Shown here one piece after another: positions 33,054 through 40,374 of a DNA stretch of 64,000 nt. The notes below the pieces were generated by a model. That model did not search any database. It had not been told where the DNA came from and saw only the letters and a list, made by a program, of their open reading frames with translations. The stretch's first letter is position 1; each line of letters opens with the position of its first letter. A program made the position numbers and the translations under genes. The DNA comes from Bacteroidales bacterium UBA4333 (lineage in GTDB: Bacteria > Bacteroidota > Bacteroidia > Bacteroidales > Paludibacteraceae): assembly GCA_002394335.1 (NCBI GenBank), contig DGTP01000013.1, forward strand, positions 47,734-111,733. Reading direction: 5' to 3'.

Positions 33054-33791
33054 TCAAAGCAGCAGCTTTGAAAGCACTAAATCTAAAAATAATATCAGGA
33101 TATTCGAGTTCACCACGGCTTTCGTACTCGCCCGTCCTACGTCCAGCGCACCGCCGTGCACCGTATATCCGTAGTAACTGCTCAGACTCGTGATCACAAA
33201 CGCGAACACCAGACTCTTGATAATTCCGTACCATACAAAATACGGATTAAACGCATACTGCACGCCGATCAGGTAGTCGTGCACCGTGATAATATCCGTG
33301 AACGCACCTACCGCCCAGCCGCCTATCAGACCCACTGCCGTGGAGATGATCACTAACATCGGCATCATCGTCACAAAAGCCAGTATTTTCGGCAAAATCA
33401 GATAATTGGCGCTGTTCACGCCCATGATCTCCATCGCGTCTATCTGTTCGGTGATACGCATCGTACCGATCTCCGAAGCGATGTTCGATCCCACCTTGCC
33501 TGCCAATATCAGACACAAGATCGTGCTGGAGAATTCAAGCAACAGCGTCTCCCTCGTCAGCAGACCTACCGTATAGGTCGGAAGCAACGGGTTTTCGGTG
33601 TTCGTCTTGGCTTGAATGGTCAGGATAGCGCCGATGAATACCGAGATGATCAGTACGATCGGCAGACTCTCCAGACCTTGTTTCTCCAGTTCGCGGCTGT
33701 ATTGCCGTCCGAACATACGCCACCTGTCAGGCGCACGCAACACGCGCGCCATCAATATAAAATACTCGCCTATGTGTTGAATCAGTTGCAT
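33054..33791 (-). CDS. mlaE: Phospholipid ABC transporter permease MlaE
   Basis: Integral membrane permease of the Mla system. The 245-residue product has about five membrane segments (LPIVLIISVFIGAILTIQAK, shortened to its core VLIISVFIGAILTIQ; MPMLVIISTAVGLIGGWAVG) and the conserved MlaE region GKVGSNIASEIGTMRITEQIDAMEIMG, seen here as TMRITEQIDAMEIMG. mlaF lies downstream on the same strand, beyond the repeat. The gene begins 1 nt after the stop of the upstream esterase gene, so the whole set may be one transcript. Confidence 0.93.
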   Translation of the reverse strand: MQLIQHIGEYFILMARVLRAPDRWRMFGRQYSRELEKQGLESLPIVLIISVFIGAILTIQAKTNTENPLLPTYTVGLLTRETLLLEFSSTILCLILAGKVGSNIASEIGTMRITEQIDAMEIMGVNSANYLILPKILAFVTMMPMLVIISTAVGLIGGWAVGAFTDIITVHDYLIGVQYAFNPYFVWYGIIKSLVFAFVITSLSSYYGYTVHGGALDVGRASTKAVVNSNILILFLDLVLSKLLL

Positions 33792-33792
33792 A

Positions 33793-35685
33793 TTATAGTC
33801 TGGTTCCTAATACACTGTACCGGCTTCCGTCTGGGCGTACCACAATTACCGTGCCGTTCTCTATCACCTTTGTACTTGGTACTTGGTTACTTGGTACTTG
33901 GTCTATCCCTTCTTTCGGATCCTCGCTCGGCGCAAAAGCCTGACCTTCGATCACCACGCTGCGCAGACAGATATATTTGCTGTCTTTCACCTCTCCGGAA
34001 TCGTGCCACGGAAGGATACGGATATGCAGCGTCTCCCCGGAGGGAATGGTCAGGGTGGGAGTAATATCAGCGTGCTCCACTACACGGTTGGCCATGTGCT
34101 GTCTCTCGGCAATGGTCTTCACACCGGTGAAACCGTCACCGAATCCGGTGTTGATATGGTAGCACATGTTGGATGTACCGTCGGCTCCAATGGCTATCGA
34201 GATTTTGGTGATACGTACCTCCATGGAAGCAGGAGCGGTGATGGCGAAATCCATATAGCGGCTCGCGTTCTCGTCTATCTCGCCTGCGGGCCAGGGAGTG
34301 CGGCTGCTCCCGTCCGCGGAGTTATGGAAACGTCCCAAGGTCAGACCGGTCTCCTCGCCGTCGGTGAAATAGTTCTTGCTACTGCTGTTGTAATCGATAT
34401 ACGCCATATTATTCATAGAGAATACTGCGCTGATCGGACCTTCTACCACCGGCTCCGGCATCGGCTTGGCGTTCACCGTCCAGGTCGCGCTTACTGCACT
34501 GCCGCCGGCTAACGAAATAACACTCGCGCTCACCGGCACGCACACACTATTCTCGCCGAACGTAACAACGATCGAATCCTTGTTCTCACCCTCGTTCTCA
34601 TACATCGCGCGCACGTAAACCTTTTGGAACAAGGTGCTTCCGGCGTAATCCACGGAAGCGGTCTTCGCGTAGTTCTCTTTGTCTGTCGAAATCGTCAAAG
34701 CGCCTGTCGCATGAAGCGATACTGTACCGCTCGCGGGCTCCAGACCGAATCCCGTCAGCAAAAACTCTTTGTGCTGCGCTACGCCGCTGTACGTCTCGCC
34801 GATCTCTATCGACGTCGGGTTAGCCGTGATAGAAGTCGGAATCTCAATATACTCTGCCAAGATACCGGCGTCTTTCATCATCTGCGCTGCCTGGCGGGCG
34901 ATCAGGTTGCCTCCCATCGCGTTCGTGTGCGTGTTGTCGCCGTTGCAGAACAGGAGTTGCGTGCACTGTGCCTCGCCGTATTTCAGATACATATCTTTGG
35001 TGGCTTCCGTCAGGTTCAGGAACGGCACGTTCTTCTCTTTCGCCACCTCGCGCATGGCATGTACGTAACTCATGGACGAGTCATTGGCGGGAAGGCTCTG
35101 GTTCTCATAGAGAACGCCGTCCTCTATTTTGCTGAATTTGTCACCCAAGTCGTGCTGGCCGTTGCGCCGGATGGTGTTGCCGCTGAAGTACTTGCGGCAG
35201 ATCGGACCTACCAAGATCGGGTTCACGCCCAACTTCCTTGCCTCGTCGATAAACTTGCGCAGAAAATCGCGGTAAGTCGTCTGCGGGTTCGTTCCGCGCG
35301 CGTCCGTCGGAGCCGGCAGATTGTTCTTCTGACAATATTCAGCGTACTCTAAATTATCCATTCCGTTGGTCACGGTTCCCTCATCATTGTGCGCAAATTG
35401 AATAATCAGATAGTCCCCTGCGCTCATCTGGCTTTTTACGCTTGCCCAGTAAGCCGCCTGCGTATAGAAACTGCGGGTGTCTGCACCTGATTTGCCGCGG
35501 TTGTTCACCGTCACAAAAGCCGGGTCGAAGAACGAACCGAGATACATTCCCCAGCCGCGCTTGTCGGTGGTGTTCTCGTCGTACTCCGCCATCGTACTGT
35601 CGCCGATGGTGTGTATTTTGATAGCGCCGTTTGCCATCGGCAGGCAGATCACTGCCGCCATCAGAATGGTAAATAGTCTTTTCAT
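33793..35685 (-). CDS. Secreted SGNH/GDSL esterase (rhamnogalacturonan acetylesterase-like)
   Basis: A 630-residue exported protein with signal peptide (to about MANG). Residues 20-285 are an SGNH hydrolase like CE12 acetylesterases: IHTIGDSTMAEY (Ser nucleophile), NRGKSGADTRSF (Gly), FAHNDEGT (Asn) and NGDNTHTNAMG (Asp, His). Two or three beta-sandwich modules follow, then the linker DQVPSNQVPSTK encoded by tandem GTACTTG words, and the C-terminal motif VIENGTVIVV...YSVLGTRL. A substrate such as acetylated pectin is likely from the family. It heads the minus-strand run, with a long leader (about 285 nt) full of repeats. Confidence 0.85.
   Translation of the reverse strand: MKRLFTILMAAVICLPMANGAIKIHTIGDSTMAEYDENTTDKRGWGMYLGSFFDPAFVTVNNRGKSGADTRSFYTQAAYWASVKSQMSAGDYLIIQFAHNDEGTVTNGMDNLEYAEYCQKNNLPAPTDARGTNPQTTYRDFLRKFIDEARKLGVNPILVGPICRKYFSGNTIRRNGQHDLGDKFSKIEDGVLYENQSLPANDSSMSYVHAMREVAKEKNVPFLNLTEATKDMYLKYGEAQCTQLLFCNGDNTHTNAMGGNLIARQAAQMMKDAGILAEYIEIPTSITANPTSIEIGETYSGVAQHKEFLLTGFGLEPASGTVSLHATGALTISTDKENYAKTASVDYAGSTLFQKVYVRAMYENEGENKDSIVVTFGENSVCVPVSASVISLAGGSAVSATWTVNAKPMPEPVVEGPISAVFSMNNMAYIDYNSSSKNYFTDGEETGLTLGRFHNSADGSSRTPWPAGEIDENASRYMDFAITAPASMEVRITKISIAIGADGTSNMCYHINTGFGDGFTGVKTIAERQHMANRVVEHADITPTLTIPSGETLHIRILPWHDSGEVKDSKYICLRSVVIEGQAFAPSEDPKEGIDQVPSNQVPSTKVIENGTVIVVRPDGSRYSVLGTRL
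33872..33900. repeat. In-frame tandem GTACTTG words in the esterase linker
   Basis: GTACTTG, GTACTTG, GTTACTTG, GTACTTG occur in a row and encode the QVPSNQVPST linker just before the C-terminal motif. Confidence 0.85.
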
Positions 35686-35731
35686 CTTATGGGTGTTTTT
35701 TATGGCTTCACAATTTGTCTTGTCATTAGTG

Positions 35732-35833
35732 CTTGTTCCCGTTGGAGGTTTGTTCCCTTCGGAGGCTTGTTCTGTTTGTCGCCTTGTTCTGTTCGTTGCC
35801 TTGTTCTGTTCGGTGCATTGTTCTGTTCGGTGG
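35732..35833. repeat. Six tandem 17-bp repeats in the esterase leader
   Basis: Units of the type CTTGTTCTGTTCGGTGC start at 35732, 35749, 35766, 35783, 35800 and 35817, each exactly 17 bp. Single relatives occur in composite loci A and B (TTGTTCCTTTCGGTGGC). Confidence 0.9.
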
Positions 35834-35967
35834 CATTTTTGCCGCCGCTCTGCATCCTACAGGCGCGTGCGCCGTTCCTACAGCGCCAGCGGTCTTACAG
35901 CCGAAGGCGGTCTTACAACGCAGTGGTCTTACAGCGAAGCGGTCTTACAGCCGCAGGCGGTCTATAA
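35834..35967. repeat. Mini-hairpin repeat, locus D (longest array)
   Basis: After GCCGCCGCTCTGCATCCTACA come the hairpin GGCGCGTGCGCC (35862-35873), GTTCCTACA and GCGCCAGC. Then GGTCTTACA occurs four times (35891, 35909, 35925, 35941). The last three gaps hold GCCGAAGGC, ACGCAGT and GCGAAGC, and GCCGCAGGC follows the fourth copy. Each insert is a tiny self-complementary stem. It lies in the 5' leader of the esterase transcript, read as the reverse complement. Confidence 0.88.
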
Positions 35968-35977
35968 AAAAAGCGTG

Positions 35978-36009
35978 CAAAGATACGAAAAAAAATTGAC
36001 ATATGCAAA
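35978..36009 (-). promoter_or_regulatory. Promoter of the esterase-mla run
   Basis: On the minus strand, TTTG (36009-36006), 20-nt spacer, TAtcTTTG (35985-35978). The transcript would begin near 35971 and cross the repeats before the ATG at 35685. Confidence 0.85.
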
Positions 36010-36196
36010 TTTTAGTGCATTTTTGTCTTCAATCTTCCCCTCTCATCGCAATCCGTTAATACCCCTATATAGTCAAAATCAGACTAACGAGACAGAATCG
36101 AGACAGAATCGGGCAAGGGTCTCGCCGAGGTTTTGCCGGGTTCTGATAGAGCCGGCAACAACCAACGGCAACAACCAACGCCCTTGGTAATACAAC
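36010..36196. other. Spacer with two short tandem duplications
   Basis: CGAGACAGAAT is duplicated (36088-36109) and GGCAACAACCAAC is duplicated (36154-36179). No coding signal was seen. Confidence 0.6.
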
Positions 36197-36260
36197 AAAC
36201 AGCCCCGCCTTTGCGCGGAGCTGTTTGAAACCCTAGCCGGACTTTTGTACTATCCGGACT
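36197..36260 (-). terminator. Double hairpin downstream of the 581-residue secreted protein gene
   Basis: AAACAGCcCCGC/GCGGaGCTGTTT (about 36197-36226) and CCGGA/TCCGG (about 36237-36258) form two stems after the stop at 36269. T tracts are weak, so factor-independent termination is probable but not certain. Confidence 0.55.
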
Positions 36261-36268
36261 AAGCTACC

Positions 36269-38014
36269 TTACTTTACAACTGCACCCTGAGCGTTGTATT
36301 TAACGCCGCCCTTGAGGATGAACATCTGGCCGTTCTCAACTACCTTAACAGCCTTAACCTCTGCCTCGGTATTCTCGATAGCGGTCGGGAATTCTGTTGC
36401 GAACACAGCAACTACCTGAACTGCCTCTGCCGGCATGATGAAGGTAACATAACCTACTCCGTCGTCATGGAGAGCTGTGCCGTTGTAGGTGAGGCTGGCG
36501 GTCTTATAGCCTTCAGCAGGAGTAGGAGTTACTATTACTTCCTCGCCCGGATAAGCTACGGTCCAACCGCTAACCTCGCCGTTCTCTGCTGCTGCATATG
36601 TGATCTTGTACATTACGTCAGTGATAGCTTCGTCAACCATGATTTGTTTGATCACAACGGTTTTGCCGCTCGTCGTTTGGATCTTTACGTAGGTATCTGC
36701 TGCAGCGGTGAATTCCAATACATCGAGGGTCTTGTTAGCCGGTGTCAGCGTCAAGGTGTCGTTTCCGGCAATTGCCAGCACGTTATTCTCTACATAACCG
36801 AACTTAACGCGGATAGTATTACCTGCCTTTACGTTGCAAGCGATGAAACCACCTTGTTTCTTGATCTTCAAACCGAGATACGGCTCGTTACGGGCTGCAC
36901 CTTTTTCGTTGTTTAGAGAGTCCAATGCGTCAATGTCGCTGTACTCATAACCAGCTGCGGTCAGTGCATCTTTGATGCCATAGCTCTTGCCGTTTGTTAC
37001 TACCAACTGCTCAATGTTGAGCGACTGAGCATATGCCTTCACGAACTTAGCATAAAGAGTCTTGTCTGCGTTGACGGCAGCGGTGAGGTCTGCAGGAACG
37101 GTCAGCTCTGCATCGGTGTACCAGCCTTGGAACTCAGCCAGCGGCTTAACCTCATACTCGCCATGCTTGGTTGCGCTCTCGCCTACCTTTACAATCTCCT
37201 CGCCCAGTACGGTCTCGCCGTCCATATATGTAACGGTAGCCGTTGTGGGCTTAACGGCGGTGATGGTGTAGGTTTGCTCGCCTACAGTTTGTTGAGCCTG
37301 CCATTTGCCATCGGGGTTCAGTGCAGCTACTACATCGATTTTCTCGCTCTTTGTGCTCGGCTCTGTCTCACCAACATAATAGGTGCTCGTCTGTACGGTG
37401 AAAGTAACGGTCGGAGCTTCTACATACTCAGCAGCCAGATTCAGCGTCAAAGCACCGTAGAGAGTAGCCATCTGAGTGCCTGACAAAGCCTCGCCATTAA
37501 CAGCTACACCACCAAGAGTAACATCTACATGGTCAACTTCCTTGGTTACGCATGCCTCGTTGAGAACGTAGGAGAAACCGCTGATTTTGTAATCGAAATA
37601 ACTGCCGCTGTTGTCAGCAGAAGAGAAACGGATGTAGTATTTGCCTCCATCCTCAAGAATATCTGCCTCTGTGAAAGCGATAGCATCGCTGTTGCCGTTC
37701 TTCATGGCTACTTTGCGAGCCTCGTCGCGCTCTGTACCGTTGCTGCCCCAGATGGTAGCGAAACGTCCGGTGTTGGAACTTGTGCCGCGGAGATACAGAT
37801 TACCGTTTGCCGAAGCGCAAGGAACCTCTACCTGAACGTACAATACCTTGTTCAGCTTTTGTGCATCACTGCTTAGGCCTGTCTTTGAATACGTTAATGT
37901 TGCCTCGTCAACAGTCAGATCTTCCAACGCATAAGTGGTGGTTGCTGTTGGATACGCTGCCCACAAGCTCAAGCTTGCCAATACGGCAGCGGCTAATGTA
38001 AAAATCTTTTTCAT
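36269..38014 (-). CDS. Secreted multi-domain protein with InlB-type repeats and C-terminal motif
   Basis: A 581-residue exported protein (signal peptide to SLWAA). Residues 20-150 form a beta-rich domain of unknown type. A Listeria-Bacteroides (InlB B-type) repeat follows near 280-320 (FQGWYTDAELTVPAD, TLYAKFVK) and a divergent repeat near 470-540 (EVIVTPTPAEGYK, VTFIMPAEAVQVVAVF). It ends with VVENGQMFIL...VKYNAQGAVVK, matching the C-terminal motif of three other proteins here. It is probably a cell-surface or secreted adhesin-like protein. It has its own promoter and terminator. Function unknown. Confidence 0.78.
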   Translation of the reverse strand: MKKIFTLAAAVLASLSLWAAYPTATTTYALEDLTVDEATLTYSKTGLSSDAQKLNKVLYVQVEVPCASANGNLYLRGTSSNTGRFATIWGSNGTERDEARKVAMKNGNSDAIAFTEADILEDGGKYYIRFSSADNSGSYFDYKISGFSYVLNEACVTKEVDHVDVTLGGVAVNGEALSGTQMATLYGALTLNLAAEYVEAPTVTFTVQTSTYYVGETEPSTKSEKIDVVAALNPDGKWQAQQTVGEQTYTITAVKPTTATVTYMDGETVLGEEIVKVGESATKHGEYEVKPLAEFQGWYTDAELTVPADLTAAVNADKTLYAKFVKAYAQSLNIEQLVVTNGKSYGIKDALTAAGYEYSDIDALDSLNNEKGAARNEPYLGLKIKKQGGFIACNVKAGNTIRVKFGYVENNVLAIAGNDTLTLTPANKTLDVLEFTAAADTYVKIQTTSGKTVVIKQIMVDEAITDVMYKITYAAAENGEVSGWTVAYPGEEVIVTPTPAEGYKTASLTYNGTALHDDGVGYVTFIMPAEAVQVVAVFATEFPTAIENTEAEVKAVKVVENGQMFILKGGVKYNAQGAVVK

Positions 38015-38104
38015 AAATAAAAGAGTTTTAAGATGATTTTAATAGGTTAATAATTTATGTTGTTTTGTGTTTGTTGTGCCTTATGGCGGTTATGATTGCG
38101 AGTA

Positions 38105-38136
38105 CAAAATTACTACTTTTCGCGCACATACGCAAA
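38105..38136 (-). promoter_or_regulatory. Promoter of the 581-residue secreted protein gene
   Basis: Minus strand: TTTG (38136-38133), 20-nt spacer, TAatTTTG (38112-38105). The leader is about 84 nt. Confidence 0.83.
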
Positions 38137-38215
38137 TCTTTTTTATAAAATGTGTGTTTTTCTACAATAATCGTCAAAAAATACACACTAAATCGACTGC
38201 AAAAGGGCAACTTTA

Positions 38216-38247
38216 TTTGCGTATTTCAAAAAAAAACACTACCTTTG
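38216..38247 (+). promoter_or_regulatory. Promoter of the secreted protein/S26 peptidase/PqqD cluster
   Basis: TTTG 38216-38219, 20-nt spacer, TAccTTTG 38240-38247. It places the start of the first gene at the ATG at 38267. Confidence 0.87.
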
Positions 38248-38266
38248 TACCCGATTTGTGCGCCTG

Positions 38267-39106
38267 ATGAGAAAGCAAATACTGTACATAGCATTTCTGT
38301 TCCTTTTTGCCCTGCCTGTTATGGCAGAGCAAGCCATTGTATCTGTCTCTGCCGGCAGTACCCGTACATTTACGGATTCCGATCTTCCGGATGCTATACG
38401 CACCAACGCTGAAAACCAGGGACTTACATTCCTCGGATGGACTACTTCGCCTATCGCTGATGGTGCCAAACCGGATACGTATTACGGCACACAAGCTACC
38501 GTCACTCCGGCAACAGCCACTACCTACTATGCCTTCTTCGCCCGCCGCACGAACTCCGGCAGCCGGATAGTCCGCAAAATAACCACACCATCCGACGGCG
38601 ACACAGTAATGCTCGTCATTAGTCAAGGATCCGCTTCCCATTTTGTGGTTCATAATAATGGAGGAAGTCCTGTGACAGATAATAAAGTTCGTTTAATGGC
38701 TGAAACTGCTAAGTTTTCTGACAATTTATGCACTGATACATCTTTGAACTATGCTTGGAAATATCTTGTTCACAATGCGGATACGTTCAAACTTAGAATA
38801 GCTCCTAAAAAGATTGACAAGGATTATTTTTTGTACGTAAAGGATAATAACACTAATATTGGTTCATTAGGGGATGCATCTCCGCTCAGTAGGTATTATT
38901 TCCTTATGAAAAACGGGCATCCGTATAGTGTGTACGCCAGTAAGAATATTTATCTTACGTTTAAGAATTCATCCTTTTATTGGCAACCGAATACTGTTAA
39001 TTACTATACCACCACTTTTTCCTTTTACCGTTATGAGTGGTATTCGGATTTTGTGACGGATATAACGGATCCTTGTCCTGAGTGTTTTATGTATATTGCT
39101 GAATAA
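38267..39106 (+). CDS. Secreted protein of unknown function, possible substrate of adjacent S26/PqqD genes
   Basis: A 279-residue exported protein (MRKQILYIAFLFLFALPVMA). The N-terminal segment FLGWTTSPIADGAKPDTYYG with YYAFFARRT is an InlB-like repeat closely similar to the N-terminus of the 1997-residue protein at 41140. The rest (about residues 120-279) is unlike anything I recognise and ends CPECFMYIAE. GC content falls sharply after about 38650, so the gene looks chimeric. The ATG at 38267 is preferred to a GTG at 38258. Its stop overlaps the S26 gene by 1 nt. Confidence 0.62.
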   Translation: MRKQILYIAFLFLFALPVMAEQAIVSVSAGSTRTFTDSDLPDAIRTNAENQGLTFLGWTTSPIADGAKPDTYYGTQATVTPATATTYYAFFARRTNSGSRIVRKITTPSDGDTVMLVISQGSASHFVVHNNGGSPVTDNKVRLMAETAKFSDNLCTDTSLNYAWKYLVHNADTFKLRIAPKKIDKDYFLYVKDNNTNIGSLGDASPLSRYYFLMKNGHPYSVYASKNIYLTFKNSSFYWQPNTVNYYTTTFSFYRYEWYSDFVTDITDPCPECFMYIAE

Positions 39107-39558
39107 TGCCACACACTGTCCCCAACGAAATATTAGTGCCTGAAATAGGGCGGTTGCTCAAGGAAGGCAAAGAGGTGCGTTTTACGCCTACCGGCGTCTC
39201 CATGCGGCCGTTTATAGAAGGTGGCAGGGACAGCGTTATTCTGCGTCGCCTTGACCGTACACCGCGCCGCGGAGATGTGTTGCTCTGCAGTACTAACTCG
39301 CTCTCAGGAGCACAGACTTTTGTTCTGCACCGTGTGCGGAAAGTGACACCCGAAAACATTATTTTGCAAGGGGACGGCAATATACAGGGGGAAGAGACCA
39401 TACTCCCTGAAAATGTAATAGGTATAGTAGTACGAATAGAGTCTCCGAACGGTCATAAAAAACCCATTCTCAGAGCGTACTTCTGGCAATGGATCAGACC
39501 CACCCGCTGGTTCTGGCTCAAAGTCTATCGCCACACCTTTTTGAAGTGGTGTTACTAA
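39106..39558 (+). CDS. S24/S26-family peptidase
   Basis: A 150-residue protein with the signal-peptidase-like Ser motif GVSMRPFI and the following GGRDSVILRRL. HRVRKVTPENIILQGDGN gives the beta strand context of the S26 fold. A clear catalytic Lys equivalent is not obvious, and the C-terminal part is aromatic and basic (WQWIRPTRWFWLKVYRH). In Bacteroidota such small S24/S26 proteins often sit beside PqqD genes, as here. It may process or export a modified peptide; the substrate is unknown. Start and stop overlap or abut neighbours on the plus strand. Confidence 0.75.
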   Translation: MPHTVPNEILVPEIGRLLKEGKEVRFTPTGVSMRPFIEGGRDSVILRRLDRTPRRGDVLLCSTNSLSGAQTFVLHRVRKVTPENIILQGDGNIQGEETILPENVIGIVVRIESPNGHKKPILRAYFWQWIRPTRWFWLKVYRHTFLKWCY

Positions 39559-39616
39559 CCTCCTACAGCGCAGCGCTCGTTAAAATTTGTGAAACAACAT
39601 TTTAATATATATTTTT

Positions 39617-39889
39617 ATGAAAGCGATCAAAGGATTTAAATTACGCCCCCTTGGCGACGAGTACATCTTGGTTGGCGAGAGTGTGGATCTCATCAATTTC
39701 AATAAGATGATCACCATGAACGAAACCGCCGCTTATCTCTGGGGGAAGGTGCAGGAACTGGACAGTTTTGACGACGCCTTGCTCACCCGAATGCTCCTCG
39801 ATGAGTACGATGTTACGCCCGAACAAGCTGCCGCAGATGCCAAAACTACTGCCAACTCATGGCTTGAAGCTGGTATTGTGGAGAATTAA
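39617..39889 (+). CDS. PqqD-family peptide-binding protein (RiPP recognition element)
   Basis: A 90-residue PqqD-like winged-helix protein: KGFKLRPLGDEYILVG, MITMNETAAYLWGKVQ, LLDEYDVTPEQAAADA and a C-terminal helix WLEAGIVEN. PqqD proteins bind leader peptides for radical SAM or other modifying enzymes in RiPP pathways. No modifying enzyme or clear precursor is in the window, so the pathway is incomplete or encoded elsewhere. It lies 58 nt after the S26 gene; a stray CCTACAGCGCAGCGC of the mini-hairpin family is in the gap. Confidence 0.85.
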   Translation: MKAIKGFKLRPLGDEYILVGESVDLINFNKMITMNETAAYLWGKVQELDSFDDALLTRMLLDEYDVTPEQAAADAKTTANSWLEAGIVEN

Positions 39890-39979
39890 GCAGTTTGTAC
39901 TATATAGAGTAAAAATTGTTCTTAAAAATGTACTTTTGTTAAGATAGAGTGTGCGTTTCTTGTGAAAATGCAGTCCTTA

Positions 39980-40011
39980 TTTGCAGGATTGCATTTTTTG
40001 TTGTAATTTTG
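39980..40011 (+). promoter_or_regulatory. Promoter of a short orphan transcript
   Basis: TTTG 39980-39983, 20-nt spacer, TAatTTTG 40004-40011. No long reading frame follows. Confidence 0.8.
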
Positions 40012-40017
40012 CACCGG

Positions 40018-40083
40018 TGATTTAAGAAAGCTGCGCGTTTGAGACGTATTGTAAATGGAAGTCGATAACCGCAGCGTTTTTTA
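40018..40083 (+). ncRNA. Candidate small RNA (or 21-codon peptide mRNA)
   Basis: Begins about 7 nt after a consensus promoter and ends in a hairpin, GCTGCG 40030-40035 with CGCAGC 40070-40075, followed by GTTTTTTATTTTCTTG. An independent promoter lies downstream at 40191. A 21-codon frame (ATG 40055 to TGA 40120, MEVDNRSVFYFLVFVHPYLSY minus its last residue as written elsewhere) overlaps the terminator and is an alternative reading. No known RNA family is recognised. Confidence 0.45.
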
Positions 40084-40190
40084 TTTTCTTGTTTTTGTGC
40101 ATCCGTACTTGTCTTACTGAAAAACTTATTGTCATTTGTTAAGAAACGATTGCACCTTATTATAATATGCGCATACGCGCGCGAAATAAA

Positions 40191-40222
40191 TTTGCATATT
40201 TGAAATATTAGTATTAATTTTG
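40191..40222 (+). promoter_or_regulatory. Promoter upstream of the RhuM/ORF6N pseudogene
   Basis: TTTG 40191-40194, 20-nt spacer, TAatTTTG 40215-40222. It leaves a leader of about 145 nt to the ATG at 40375. Confidence 0.78.
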
Positions 40223-40356
40223 TGCAGTTTTTTGAAACCATATACCCCGAATATGTGTTGTTAATCTTAAAAATAGGCAATTTGCCAACTCTACTTGACA
40301 AAACTGCCACCCATTTTCGCTTAAAGGTGTTGGAGAAATCAACCGGAAAGAAATAA

Positions 40357-40373
40357 ATAAGTACAAAAAAGAT
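40357..40373. repeat. 17-bp direct repeat, left copy
   Basis: ATAAGTACAAAAAAGAT, identical to 41106-41122. The pair brackets the RhuM/ORF6N pseudogene. Confidence 0.9.
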
Positions 40374-40374
40374 A

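Noticed and set aside
35834..35967. Reading the repeat array as a CRISPR
   Set aside because: The constant part is only 9 bp, the inserts are 7-12 bp self-complementary stems and no cas gene is near.
40018..40083. tRNA or known riboswitch at the orphan promoter
   Set aside because: No cloverleaf, no CCA end and no recognisable riboswitch core; only a simple terminator-like stem.
39939..40310. 123-residue minus-strand reading frame between the PqqD gene and the pseudogene
   Set aside because: Basic, low-complexity translation without recognisable features; it runs antisense through two consensus promoters and the small-RNA hairpin.
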